Assembly: GCA_013350335.1 (NCBI GenBank)
Contig: CM023534.1
Location: 2,542,001 to 2,606,000 of the forward strand
Source of the DNA: Chimonanthus salicifolius
Taxonomy: Eukaryota; Streptophyta; Magnoliopsida; Laurales; Calycanthaceae
Direction of reading: 5' to 3'
Length of the DNA stretch: 64,000 nt
In this document: in pieces, positions 22,619 through 33,140 of the stretch
Layout of the letters: each line of letters opens with the position of its first letter
Numbering within the stretch: the first letter of the stretch is position 1
Made by a program: the position numbers and the translations under genes
The notes under the pieces: generated by a model
What the model was told of the DNA's origin: nothing
Seen by the model: the letters and a program-made list of their open reading frames with translations, nothing else
Database searches by the model: none

Positions 22619-23119
22619 TTATTTAAAAAATATCGGTAATGGAAACAGTAAAATATAAATCTTAACCTGTAACATGTTTAGGACATATCGACCAATAGTG
22701 TTTATAACATACTTTCAATACTAATATTTATAGTATATTGGCTGATGATATTATATCAGCAGATTGATCTAATAAATATTGGTTGATCGGTTTATATATT
22801 AATTTAGGGTTATATGCCCATGGGCCATCTCTAGTTTTATGATGGCTGAATGAAATGGAACTGGGCCAAATTCATCCTCAAAAGATCGAAGTATATGGCT
22901 CGAAAAAGCCCAATCTATTAAACTCAAATGGACATCCTATTTTACAAATGGACTTGGATGTGCCTATATTTAAAGCCCAAGAATTACTCTTTAGGCCTAA
23001 CCAAATGTAAGGCCTGATAATTAATAAACTAAACACGCTCGGCATGGGCCAGCCCATGTCCTACTACTGACAATCCAAACATGATTCAAATATACATAAC
23101 TAGACCCACCTTGTAGGGC
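22619..23119. other. Intergenic, no gene seen
   Basis: Contains scattered decayed ATCGGCC-like words near 22690-22790 and otherwise nothing recognisable. Confidence 0.45.
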
Positions 23120-23660
23120 TTATTTAGTTCCACTCCCTATTATTGACCACCTTGTCCTTCTACTTTTATGTTTTTTCTCCTCTCAAATTCCATCACCAAA
23201 TTTTAAGAGAATCCTGTGTTGATCTTTTTAATGGGTTTTTCTTAATCGACAAGTGCATATCTAAAAGTCTATGTTGTGTCGTAAGGTTTCTCTATGATAC
23301 TTTACCGTTCTTGCAACAAGTCACTTCTCTCCATTTGAGTAGAAAGAAATCTATTTGAAATATAAATTGTCATAAGATGTTTCTTTTTCTTTGAAATAAA
23401 GTATGGGCTAAGACAAGTTGAAAATTGCCACAAAATCAAGAATATATCATTCCTTTCTCCATATCCATTGCCTTTATTTGAGGTTCTATATCTATCGTTG
23501 TTACTTTCTACATGCCCATTTAGGTCACTACCGATTATAATATTCCCATCTAAAAATATGTTTTGCACTAAATCATCTATAGACCTCCGAAAGTCATATC
23601 TTACAGTCCCACCTAATGTAGATTGGAGAGGGTTTCGTAAACCAAAATAATTTTGATCAA
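23120..23660 (-). pseudogene. RTE-type LINE fragment, endonuclease domain (decayed)
   Basis: On the - strand the conceptual translation contains IIIGSDLNGHVESNND (about 23540-23495), the GDFNGHVG-like signature of apurinic endonuclease domains of plant RTE LINEs. It is followed by a GNGYGERN-like segment, a KKKKHLMT segment and, after frame breaks, LTTQHRLLDMHLSIKK. Stops and frameshifts make it non-functional. No reverse-transcriptase part follows, so this is an internal fragment. Confidence 0.75.
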
Positions 23661-23994
23661 TAATAATTCTATCGATTTTTCATTGAACCTTAATAATCTT
23701 CTCTTTTATAGCGCCACTAACTACTCTATCTTCGTGATTTATAGAGTTATGAAGTGACCTATGTATCAGTTAAAGAGAGGAAAAAAAGAAAAAAAAAAAA
23801 ACTCTAAGAAAGATTCGTTGTAGAACGGATTAACTGTCTTACTTGAAGTCCCACTCTAAAAAAAAAAAATACAAAAATAACCAAAATACTAACAAAAGAA
23901 TAACTCTTTTTTTAGACCGAATACAAAAAGAAAAAGAAAGGAAAAAAAAAAAATCTATATCTAATATACCATTTAAATCATTGTAAGTAAAAAT
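23661..23994. other. Intergenic, A-rich
   Basis: Several poly-A runs (23780-23800, 23858-23868, 23943-23953). No gene. Confidence 0.4.
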
Positions 23995-24152
23995 TCTACA
24001 TACTCGTCAACACAAAAATGATCATTTCCCTTAGTTCTGTACCCGGTGTGTACAAATTAGGAGGTTTGTACATACCTTAAGGATTAGTCAGGTGAAACAC
24101 CTGAAAATTTTAGGTGAAACATTTGGATACCTTCGTTTTAAAAAAAAATCTA
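23995..24152 (+). mobile_element. SINE family 2, body and tail
   Basis: Has the family core CCGGTGTGTACAAATTAGG and AGGTTTGTACAT, then GTGAAACA and GGATACCTTCGTTTTAAAAA with the A tail. The tRNA-like head is not clear. Confidence 0.7.
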
Positions 24153-24390
24153 CTTGTATCAATCAATATTTTAGATATCGTCCAGTTTTTAAGTTAAGCA
24201 TAGTTGGAAAATCTTTAGCCATACAATGTATGTTAGGTCAACGTGTATAATTTTCTTAAGGAATTAATGCACCAAGATGGTACCATGTTAGTCAATATGC
24301 TACACCCTGTTGCTTTCTTAGCTCCTAATGTCGTTATATCACAACCGTTCATTTTTAACAATTGATTACACACGTCATCATATTTATCAA

Positions 24391-24557
24391 CATGGGTGTA
24401 ACTCAATTGGTTGCCTCTCGTCTCACGAAATAGGAGGTTGCAGGTTCGAATTTTTATGGCTTAACCTTGATGTATCGTAGAGGTAGTGAACTCATCTGTG
24501 AAGATTTTATTAGGACTGTTTCTGAATTTTCTACACGTAAATTTAAAAAAAAGTAAA
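24391..24557 (+). mobile_element. tRNA-derived SINE, family 1
   Basis: A box GGTGTAACTCAATTGGTTG, B box AGGTTCGAATTTTTAT and 3' end TTTTCTACACGTAAATTTAAA match the element at 2641-2815. The head and tail are complete; no target duplication could be fixed by eye. Confidence 0.8.
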
Positions 24558-24573
24558 ATCAAATTCTTCCCCA

Positions 24574-24817
24574 CTTCTCAATGTAACTAAAATTACATCG
24601 ATCAATCAGTCTATATGAATGAATAGACCGAATTTTAAATCTATGAAATGTGAATAGAAGAATTGAAAGTTGGAATTAAAGTAAACAATGACTCTTCTCA
24701 ATTTAATTAAAATTACATCGGCCAATCAGTCTATATGAATGAATAGACAGAATTTTAAATCTATGAAATGTGAATAGAAGAAGAATTGAAAGTTGGAATT
24801 AAAGTAAACAATGACTG
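24574..24817. repeat. 120-bp tandem duplication
   Basis: Copies begin at 24574 and 24694. Both contain AAAATTACATCG, CAATCAGTCTATATGAATGA and GTTGGAATTAAAGTAAACAA. The second has an extra GAA. Confidence 0.9.
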
Positions 24818-25380
24818 CATTCAAGTCACTCAATGACCCGATCCTATCATAGTCAATGGGACCAGCTTCTCCAATCCAAGTCAGATTCTTTAAATAATGA
24901 CAAAAATTAAGTGGCACACATGGACAACGTGACCAAACCTAATTTGATCTTTGCTTCTCCACCAATAAAATTGAAAGACTTTCAGTATTTCAATTTGACA
25001 AAGCAGAAAGGACTCCCCTTGGAAGAGTTGGGAATATTCTGCTGAGAGCAGCATCTTCTTATCCAATTAAAAGTTATAGATTATAAATATTGTGTTTAGT
25101 TAAATTGATCGAACATTTTGTAATTTTTTTTTCTAATTTTTAATAAAGAATTTGCTCATATGCCCTATTTTCCTTAAATTAGTAAATATGAGAACATAAA
25201 AGTCTAGCTAACCAAAATTGTAGACGGTATGTACAGAACTAAGTTCTCATAATTCCTTTTTCATATTTTGAATTGAAAAATATTTTCTAACACTTGGTCT
25301 TAACAATAAACTTATTCCTTCACCTTCGCACATTCAGCCATGTGAACATAGATTAAAAGTTCACAAAATGAAAAAGAAAA

Positions 25381-25565
25381 GCGAAATGATTTGTGCACCC
25401 CTATCTTTTACCCATTGTGCACTCTCCCTATATGAAATTACAATTTTGCCCAAACTCAAAATCCCTCTTTTCTCTCTCCTTCCTTGCTTTTTTTGGACAA
25501 AATTGTAATTTCACATAGGGGGAGTGCACAATGGGTAAAAGATGGGGGTGCACAAATCATTTCCC
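25381..25565. mobile_element. MITE with ~70-bp terminal inverted repeats
   Basis: The left arm (from GCGAAATGATTTGTGCACCC) pairs almost base for base with the right arm (ending GGGTGCACAAATCATTTCCC) over about 70 bp, with a ~40-bp pyrimidine-rich loop. AAAGAAAA occurs immediately on both sides (25373-25380 and 25566-25573), an apparent 8-bp target duplication, although it is A-rich. It would fold as one long hairpin. Superfamily uncertain: hAT by duplication length, Mutator-like if 9 bp. Confidence 0.85.
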
Positions 25566-25609
25566 AAAGAAAAAGGAGATGAATATCAGACAAATCCATT
25601 TTGAGTTGA

Positions 25610-25795
25610 GTTCATGACTGTTAAGAACCCCTCTCAAGAAGCAAGAGTCTTATATTCAATTCATGTTCAACTTCGAAAGTTATTTCTCGTAACTTTATCC
25701 GGTGTGTACGAATTGAAAAGTTTTCATATGCTCTGAAAATTAGTCGGATGAGATACTTAGACAGTAAACACCTTCAATCATTAAAAAAAAAAATT
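25610..25795 (+). mobile_element. SINE family 2, near complete
   Basis: Has a tRNA-like head with a B-box-like TATTCAATTCATG, then CCGGTGTGTACGAATTGAAA, a TGCTCTGAAAATTAGTCGGA body, and a tail ending in ATTAAAAAAAAAA. It defines the order of parts for the family. Confidence 0.68.
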
Positions 25796-28700
25796 AATAA
25801 ACAATTAATCGCTCAGTTGTCTGCATCATGTTAATACACAAAGGAAAATAAATACCTTTACAAATAATATTTAAAAAAAAATTGAATGATTTCTCTCCAA
25901 TGGAATTTTAAGATTCCTACTAAGTTGCGAACTGTAGCTTTCAAAATACGCATGCCCAAGATTAGAAAACAATAAAATTCCATACACCCGGTTTGAAATG
26001 CAACTCAAGAAAGGTGGACGGTGTAATTTTTAAAGCTTTGATGCGTTGACTCTCTCACAAACAAGTCTACCATGCTCCACATGAACCTCATTTTTTTTTT
26101 TTCTCTAGTCTTATTTGATATGAATTTTCAATTATAAATTTTAAATTAAATGTTTAGATATATTTAAAAGATAAATTTGACAACTTTTTACTTATTACCT
26201 ATTGTTATTGAAAATTCACCCTAATTTATTAAGGTTTTAATAACGTTCAAAGATCTTTTAAGTTAAAGTTGAAATACGTGTTTTAAAAAAATTCAAAGAT
26301 AAGTTGTTAGGAATTGATTTTTTGAATAAGATTTTAATTGTTAGCAAGTCTTTAAGTCTATTTTTAATTTGTATAATTATATTTTCAATTTATAAAATAA
26401 AAAATAAAAACAATACCAAAAACAAAGAATTAAAAATCTGACCGATCACCTTCAACTTTAAGTAAAAATAAGAACTCAAATTCATTTATGAATATATGAT
26501 TGGAGTTTAAAAAAAAATAAATTCAACTCATCAAATAAAAATACTTGTTCAAAGTTCAAACTCCTTTACTAAATCTGATTATGACCTTTCGCGAGGTCTG
26601 AAAACAAAAGCGTTACACCATTTAGATCCAATTCATTCACCATTGGTGCACGACGAGTCAAGAGGAGATGAGGACCCATCCTTTTGAATTGAGCTTAAGT
26701 AAGTGGAAAGTGGGGCCCACGTGTTTTCATTTACCTTTCCTCGTGGTTCTCGTGTTGATCGACGGTGCTTCTTCTGCTTTTATCTAATTGTGAGAACAAA
26801 TCAAGATGATAGAGACACTTGACTTTTCTTTTTAATTTTATATTTTGAATGACAAATTATCATTTTATTCTTCTATTTTGTGTATATGTTCAATTCAGAT
26901 TATCCAATAAGTACTATAAATTAGATATTCTATTGGGTTATGAAAATTTAATATTTTTGTTATTTACGTCCAAATCTTTATTTTCATTAAAAATGAATAA
27001 TTGTCTTAGTGAGTAAGGAAAATCTATATCACTTTTCCTTATTAAATTTTCTTATTTCTCCCCTTGTGGACAATAGATTCTCTGGAAAAAAGGAAAATGT
27101 GTCATTTTTTTATCTTCTTGGCAAATAGCTTTTATTCTATAGAAGAATAAACAACATCGTTATTTTTCACGCTCTCCATTTTCTTGATGTGGAAAATGAC
27201 AAACAACTCTAAGTGAAAATCGAATTTTAATAGTTTATATTTGAGTTTGATTCCATTTTTACTAGGGTGAGAAGAGTGGGGTCCACTCCCCATAGAAAAT
27301 CGACCATTAAATTGGAATTTTAATGGCCGTTTGTAGATTTCCTCTTCATCTTTTGCACTTCAGTTCTTTTATCATAAAAATTAATCACCTTTCTTAAAGA
27401 AAATGCCTAATATCGCTCAATGTGCCTCAACTCTAAAAGAATGGCAAGCTTTTCCAATGTTGGAGATATAGAGATTATAGTATTAAGCCCAATGCCAATA
27501 ATAGAGATAGTTATGTGTATCAATTGATCAAACCCACCTTTGTAGTTGGTTTCCTCAACTCCTCATGCCTGAAATAATGATATAAAGTAGAATAGACAAT
27601 AGAAGAGAGCTGCTTGTACAATAATTGTTGGGTAGGTTACAGGGTCATGGTTGGTGGTTCAGCCAGGATGTCAAAGTTGAAGGTCATGGGGTTGGATCCT
27701 GGCTTATGCAACAAAAGAAGGAAATGGAGAAGAATAACACATTATTGTTAGGTGGGTAATTAAAAAGATGGGCCAGGTAGGTAGCACTAAACCATCATAG
27801 ACCTACAAATACAAAACATTGGTGAATAGTGTTAAATTAATGCAGTCAATGTTGCCCACCCACCCATGCCAAGTGAATCAACTCCAGCTCAATGGGTCAC
27901 AATGTCACACCAATTCCCAATTACATTGCATAAACTAGCAATGGAAATGATTTAATAAATTGGATGTGATTCTAGAAATCTTGCTTGCAAGACATTGATA
28001 GCTAGTCACATAGTGCAGTATTAATTATGTATTGAAAGAGACCATCTGTTGAGAATATCAGTGCTATCAACAGTGGGTTTTATTTAATTTGCTACTTACT
28101 GAATTTTGGTGTAGAAACCACCAATGACATCCAATTGGATCATTCTACTTGACTTACCAATTGAATTAAGGTAATGTATGAGATAGATGAGCTGCCAGGC
28201 CTAACGATTGTGATGGAACTTCTAAAATTTAGTGAGATTTATTGGGAAAGTCATCATTTATAATCATAGTTCAAAAATTCAAAATTTAGATTTATTAAGT
28301 CAAGTAACTAAATGGAGTTTTTTTAACTCTACTGTAAAAAGCACAATGAAATCTATTGACTCTCTCGAGTCAAAATTTTATTGAGTTGAGTCAATACAAA
28401 CAGACTTACTCCAATTTTTTCAAAATTTTAAACTGTGTTTAAAATAAATTATAGACAAGTGAATATATACTGTCAAAATTTGGAGTTAAAACATATTACG
28501 AGTTCATAACAAAAGTGAATTGGTGTTTTCATAAAAGAGGAATTATCCTTTGTTTATATACTGAGACATTTTGTTTCACCTTAACCACTCACCATCAGTG
28601 GAAGTGAAAGACAAATTATTATCAAACCATCTCATCAGTTTGTGTGAGGTGTGGATTAACAAGTGATGACCCAATCAAGTGGTGGCACGTCACTTTTGAA

Positions 28701-29036
28701 TTTTTAAGCACCACCATTAATTAAATTGGAAACGATTGAACACCTTAAGGATAACAATGAATCTGACCACTGTGGACGAGTTTAATTATGATTAAGTTCT
28801 ATAATTTGCTAAGATGGGGATTAGGAATGTTTTTGACTGGTAACTTAGGGTACAGACCAACGTCTGTAACTAATCTTTAATCCACTTCAACAAATAAATT
28901 AAAATTCATTTCAGATTCGTCTCTCATGAGTCCTAGACCCCTTCATAATTCAAAGCCCTCATCATTATCATCATATCATACTCAGATAGCGATGGAAGTG
29001 GAGCCACTCTTCAGACCCCTTTCGCGCCCAAATCAA
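25796..29036. other. Intergenic, AT-rich; includes a dispersed repeat at about 26950-27360
   Basis: No gene recognised over 3.2 kb. The 26950-27360 stretch (AATCTTTATTTTCATTAAAAA, AAGGAAAATGTGTCATTTTT, GTGGAAAATGACAAACAA) recurs in diverged form at about 38345-39040, so both are copies of one dispersed repeat. A CCCACC/GGTGGG-rich stretch at 27600-27920 has no feature I can name. Confidence 0.5.
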
Positions 29037-29219
29037 GTAAGCCAGTTGGTCCAAAAGTGGGCCCAACTTAAACCATAGTTCCATTTTCATAGTTCGTGGG
29101 AGGTTTCGGATTTGAACTCTATTGTCTAATTTTAGTGTGTCTTACGGATAGTGGACTCACGTATAGAGGTTTTATGTTGGGTATCCTACGATTTTCCACA
29201 CGTAAATTTTAAAAAAAAA
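29037..29219 (+). mobile_element. tRNA-derived SINE, family 1 (diverged head)
   Basis: The 3' part (ATCCTACGATTTTCCACACG, then TAAATTTTAAAAAAAAA) matches the copies at 2641 and 24391. The head retains GTAAGCCAGTTGGTCC and a weak B box, TTTCGGATTTGAAC. Confidence 0.7.
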
Positions 29220-29284
29220 TATTATTTATCTTCTATCAATTTTTAAAAAGTAATAGAAATATAGTTATTTTTTATAATAAAGAA

Positions 29285-29480
29285 TACTAAATTTTTTTTG
29301 ATCAAAACATCCAAACGTCTCACTTGATTAATCCTCAGAAGATATGCAAGCGTCCATACTCAAGATACATTGGGTAAATCTATAGGGACAGCCCTATGTC
29401 TAGAGTGTGAGTTGAACATAAGACCTCTTACATTTTGATTGAATTCTTAAGGATCACACCAACCCCTGAGTGTTTATTAA
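29285..29480 (-). mobile_element. SINE-like sequence, probably family 2 (antisense)
   Basis: On the - strand it reads GTAAGAGGTCTTATGTTCAAC (B-box-like), then a body ending GGATGTTTTGATCAAAAAAA, an A-rich tail. The head is like those of 25610 and 63670; the body is diverged. Confidence 0.45.
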
Positions 29481-29890
29481 ACTTATTATGTTATCCACTT
29501 TTCATTATTTAAATGCCGAGATGACCCACCGATATCTTTTATTATAAAGGACATTGATTTTTTATCATTCTTTATTTTTTTGAGAAGTGATAAAAATATA
29601 ATAAATTATATCAATATATATTGTTACTATTTACACAATGTCAAGTGGATAAGAAGATAAGTCTACTATCCTCTTGTCAAAAATACAGATTTTTTTATCA
29701 TTTTATTTTTCAATTTTTACATTTGCATGATAATTAAGTAAATGCAGAAAGAGACGAAGAATTTCAGGGAGAATAATTAATTACGTGGCTAATGACAGCC
29801 AAACCCTTCCAAATTACAGTGAAATGCTGTGCTATTTAGATACAAAAGCGTGACGTTGCAAAAGTCTTAATTGACCCGCGCCTCGCCCGC

Positions 29891-30907
29891 CTAAAATAGG
29901 TATGACCTCATCGCCTTGCGACACCTCGTCACCACTGACGGGCCGCAACCTTTTTCCGTTAACTCGCCGTCTAAGTCGTCGCCTTCGGCTTCCCTGTCAG
30001 CTACCATAACCGCGTCAGCGTCGAACCACGTCTGCCCGTCGGAGTCTGCCAACTCGGCTAACGGCGACCCGACATTCCTCATGTCCCTCACAACAACAGA
30101 ACTACCTTTGTCCTCCCTCAGGTATACCTGTGGTCCCACCCCACCGGAGTCGATATCCACGACCCCCCGCCGGCGGGGCTGCCATTCGACTACGGCGGAC
30201 GGAATCTCACTACCGACCCTCGCGTCCCAGATTTTCATTGCCGCGTGGCGCATGTTCTCCACCCCAGCCGAAACCACCACTGCCGGCGACGGCATCATCA
30301 GCGCCGGAATCTGACCCTTTCCAGCCAAGAACGACCTCAGAATCTGCCCCTTGTTCAAATCCCACATGGAAATCAGTCCGGTTGGATTGTCGGACCCAAA
30401 ACCGAATCCGATTTCGTTCCACAGCTTCACCACACTGCCCGAGAACCCGCCACACTCATCTAATCCTTGTTCGTCTTCCTCCTCTTCTTCTGACTGCTTC
30501 AATTTGCGGTTTCTCCATCTGATCGTATCAGGTTTTCTCCGACCCGAAATAGAAATATCTCGATCGCCCAAGAACAGCTCGCTCTCGAACGCTGACAGGG
30601 AGTCGTCGCTGTCGGACCCAGATGAAATCGAGGAGGTTTCGTCATCTGGGTCATTGTCGAATCGGATCAAAGGGTCCGAAATCGTGGAGCTTCGTGTCCG
30701 GAACCGGAGCAAATGGGTCTTCGCTTGGTGCAAGATGCTGCTGAAGGTGGCGACCGCGGCGAGGATTAAGGCGCCCCAAGTCCATAAGCTGTTTAGTCTG
30801 GAGAATTCTGATAATTCTCCGAGAAGTCGGGTCAGGAAAGAAGGGTTCTGCAAGCGGGTAATCCCGGCTTCAAAGCCGGTGATGGTGTTCATCAGAGGAA
30901 TTTCCAT
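29891..30907 (-). CDS. Membrane-anchored WD40-like protein of unknown function
   Basis: An intronless 338-residue protein with ATG at 30905-30907 and TAG at 29891-29893. Residues 41-59 (LWTWGALILAAVATFSSIL) form one hydrophobic segment, probably a signal anchor. They are followed by a basic stretch and an acidic, serine-rich linker (83-150, with an E/D run at 139-147). The C-terminal half carries short WD40-type signatures: ISMWDLNKGQILRSF (179-193) and MKIWDARVGSEI (224-235), plus a weaker VVVRDMRNVGSPLAEL (271-286). That is too few blades for a full propeller, so it may be a partial WD40-like module. Codon use is GC-rich and unlike the surroundings, as expected for a real exon. I recognise a plant-specific type of protein but no named function. 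The frame is undamaged. Confidence 0.88.
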   Translation of the reverse strand: MEIPLMNTITGFEAGITRLQNPSFLTRLLGELSEFSRLNSLWTWGALILAAVATFSSILHQAKTHLLRFRTRSSTISDPLIRFDNDPDDETSSISSGSDSDDSLSAFESELFLGDRDISISGRRKPDTIRWRNRKLKQSEEEEEDEQGLDECGGFSGSVVKLWNEIGFGFGSDNPTGLISMWDLNKGQILRSFLAGKGQIPALMMPSPAVVVSAGVENMRHAAMKIWDARVGSEIPSAVVEWQPRRRGVVDIDSGGVGPQVYLREDKGSSVVVRDMRNVGSPLAELADSDGQTWFDADAVMVADREAEGDDLDGELTEKGCGPSVVTRCRKAMRSYLF

Positions 30908-31018
30908 GGCTAGGAATGGGCGGAAGAAGAGGATCTGTTTGGATTGTGTATAAACTATAAATACTGTTTCTGAGAAATGGGATTGAATCCCAGTGCTGGA
31001 AATTCAAGAAAGGAATTT

Positions 31019-31049
<31 letters not shown>
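31019..31049. repeat. (GA)n microsatellite in 5' leader of WD40-like gene
   Basis: About 15 GA units. In the sense of the gene this is a (CT)n tract 110-140 bp upstream of the ATG, a frequent feature of plant core promoters and leaders that may bind GAGA-type factors. Confidence 0.9.
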
Positions 31050-31052
<3 letters not shown>

Positions 31053-31140
31053 AAGAGGATTTGGGAGGTTGAAATGTGAAAAATTGGGGAAGAGAAGGAA
31101 AAGATACAGAGGAGAGAACAAAAGATTGAGAAGTGGAGGG

Positions 31141-31149
31141 TTTATATAA
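31141..31149 (-). promoter_or_regulatory. Putative TATA box of WD40-like gene
   Basis: GTTATATAAA on the - strand, about 235 bp upstream of the ATG and 90 bp upstream of the CT tract. Position and context fit. Confidence 0.5.
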
Positions 31150-31307
31150 CATGTGGCTGGTTTTGGTTTGTCCAGTGATAAGATCGGGCCATCGCATCAG
31201 TACTTTACTGGATTCGGTGTTCCACTAATTAATGAGCTGGAATTCGGATTTGATGGAGAATTTTGGATGCTTCTCTGTAAATTACTTCTTTAAACCTCAT
31301 AATTTCC

Positions 31308-32387
31308 AAGACAGCACTTACACACATCCGAATTTCCTGTCTCTATACATTCGTTTTTGAAATTTCAGATGAAATTACGATTTTACCTTCCAGTTTCCAT
31401 TCATTCGAATGAATGCCCAGTTCATTTTGACATTCATTCGAATGAATGCCCATATGTAATTTCAATTCATTCGAATGAATGGGCTGAACAGTAACACGGA
31501 ATACTGCTCAGCTCATTCATTCAAATGAACTAATCATTCGAATGAATGAAGCCCATTCATTTGAATGATTCCTTCAGATCTTCAGCCTTTCAGCCGTTCA
31601 TTCATTTAGCAGAAAACATAACATTATTTAAATATTTTTTTTAAAACTTTAAACTTATTTTTTGATCATTGTGTATTTCCAAAATTTCTCAAATTGAATA
31701 TCTAGACTAATTAAAATAACCTGATAAAAATACCTTAAGACTTCAAGGTCTTTTGACACTCCTAAATATTTAAAACACAGTATTTTACAAATAAAGGTAT
31801 CCCTAGGCTGTGTCGAAAACACATTTAGGAGTGTCAAAAGACCTTGAAGTCTTAAGGTATTTTTATCAGGTTATTTTAATTAGTCTAGATATTTAATTTG
31901 AGAAATTTTGAAAATACACAGTGCTTAAAAAATAAGTTTAAAATTTTAAAAGAATTTTAATGAATTTACTGTATACTGTATACTGAATGATTTGTGATGA
32001 ATCATTCGAATGATTCGTGATGAATCATTCGAATGATTCGTGACTCCCTTCATGTTCGGATCTGAATCATTCGAATGATTCGTGATGAATCATTCGAATG
32101 ATTCGTGACGGTCATTTCCTTCATGTTCATTCGAATGAACGAATGAACGTCCATTCATTCGAATGAATGGTCTATTCATTCGAATGAATGGATGGAATGA
32201 AGGTCATTTTATTACTATTCATTCGAATGAATTGAAATTACACATGGACATTCATTCGAATGAATGCCAAAATGAACTGGGCATTCATTCGAATGAATGG
32301 AAATCGGAGGGTAAAATCGTAATTTCACCTGAAATTTCAAAAATGGGTGTGTAGAGGCAGGAAATCTGGGTGTGTGTAAGTGCTCCC
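31308..32387. mobile_element. 1.08-kb foldback element with repeated ATTCATTCGAATGAAT palindromes
   Basis: The two halves are inverted copies. AGCACTTACACAC (31313-31325) pairs with GTGTGTAAGTGCT near the right end. TTTTTGAAATTTCAGATGAA pairs with the segment near 32325-32345, and the core TAGGAGTGTCAAAAGACCTT pairs with the segment near 31740-31765. The hairpin loop lies near 31795. Both arms hold many copies of a perfect 16-bp palindrome, ATTCATTCGAATGAAT, or of ATCATTCGAATGAT: about 4 in the left arm and 10 in the right. ATTTCC flanks both ends (31302-31307 and 32388-32393), a possible 6-bp target duplication. No protein is encoded. It fits a non-autonomous foldback or MITE-type element; the superfamily is unclear. 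Confidence 0.88.
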
Positions 32388-32393
32388 ATTTCC

Positions 32394-33140
32394 TAATGCT
32401 CTCTATTTAGAGCTAAGTATGTTGTACCTCAGCATCATCCTGGTTTAAAAATGCTTAAAGCATTTGGTACTCTTCAGAATGAGATTCCAAATTTGATTAC
32501 AACTCATCAACTTTACTTTGTCAAAATATTAAACACAATTAAACTGAAATCTTATGATTAACTAGGTTCTAATGTCCTATGGTAGACCCATAGTGGCAAA
32601 ATTGGAATTCAACGTAGAAAAACGGAACCATCACAAGAAATGAGAAAAACGTTGAATACTGACTGAACAATCAGATTTACACGAAAGACTCGCCAACGTA
32701 AGCGTGTATTAATTGATATAACGGGATCAAGTCAAGGCCCAACAATCGGACGGTCTGGATTCAGTCTGACTAGTGAGGAAGTTGTGTGGATTAGAAGATG
32801 TACCAATAAATAGTGACGTGGTAGATTAGATCATAAAGAGAATAATGATATGATGACTTGGCGTGTCCGAATTGGTTAAAACGGAAGAGAGAGGAAATGG
32901 GGATGTTAACTACACGTCAGGAAAAAAGGACAAGAACTTTTTGGAAAGACGGGATTGGGTTGGTGAGTCAGCAAGTGGGTGGTGCGGATACTGAGTCAGC
33001 ACTTCCAGGGAGCGTATCATGGCCGGTCATTTCGTTCTTAACGAGTGGTGGAAACTACTCTGCGGTTCTGGCCAGTCATCTTATGACACGTGAGAAAGAG
33101 TGGAACAAAATCCACATCCATCCGACCAACAGCTGAATCA
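32394..33140. other. Intergenic with several ACGT elements; orphan promoter-like stretch
   Basis: Between about 32690 and 33100 the base composition rises and ACGT-core words recur (GTGACGTGG, CTACACGTCAG, GACACGTGAG). A 92-residue reading frame at 32858-33136 has no domain and starts in ordinary-looking sequence. It could be a promoter remnant or the start of a lost gene. Confidence 0.35.

Noticed and set aside
29916..30953. Several plus-strand reading frames of 72-200 residues
   Set aside because: They are antisense shadows of the GC-rich 338-residue WD40-like gene; serine/proline-rich as expected from antisense of its codons.
30870..31197. Reading frames upstream of the WD40-like gene
   Set aside because: They read through the CT microsatellite and leader; there is no conserved protein sequence.
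31399..32310. Regularly repeated palindromes suggesting a CRISPR-like array
   Set aside because: Spacing is irregular, spacers are repeated between the arms rather than unique, the context is a plant nuclear genome, and the whole is a foldback element.
32858..33136. 92-residue reading frame, plus strand
   Set aside because: No domain, no homologue recognised, and the region looks regulatory (ACGT elements).
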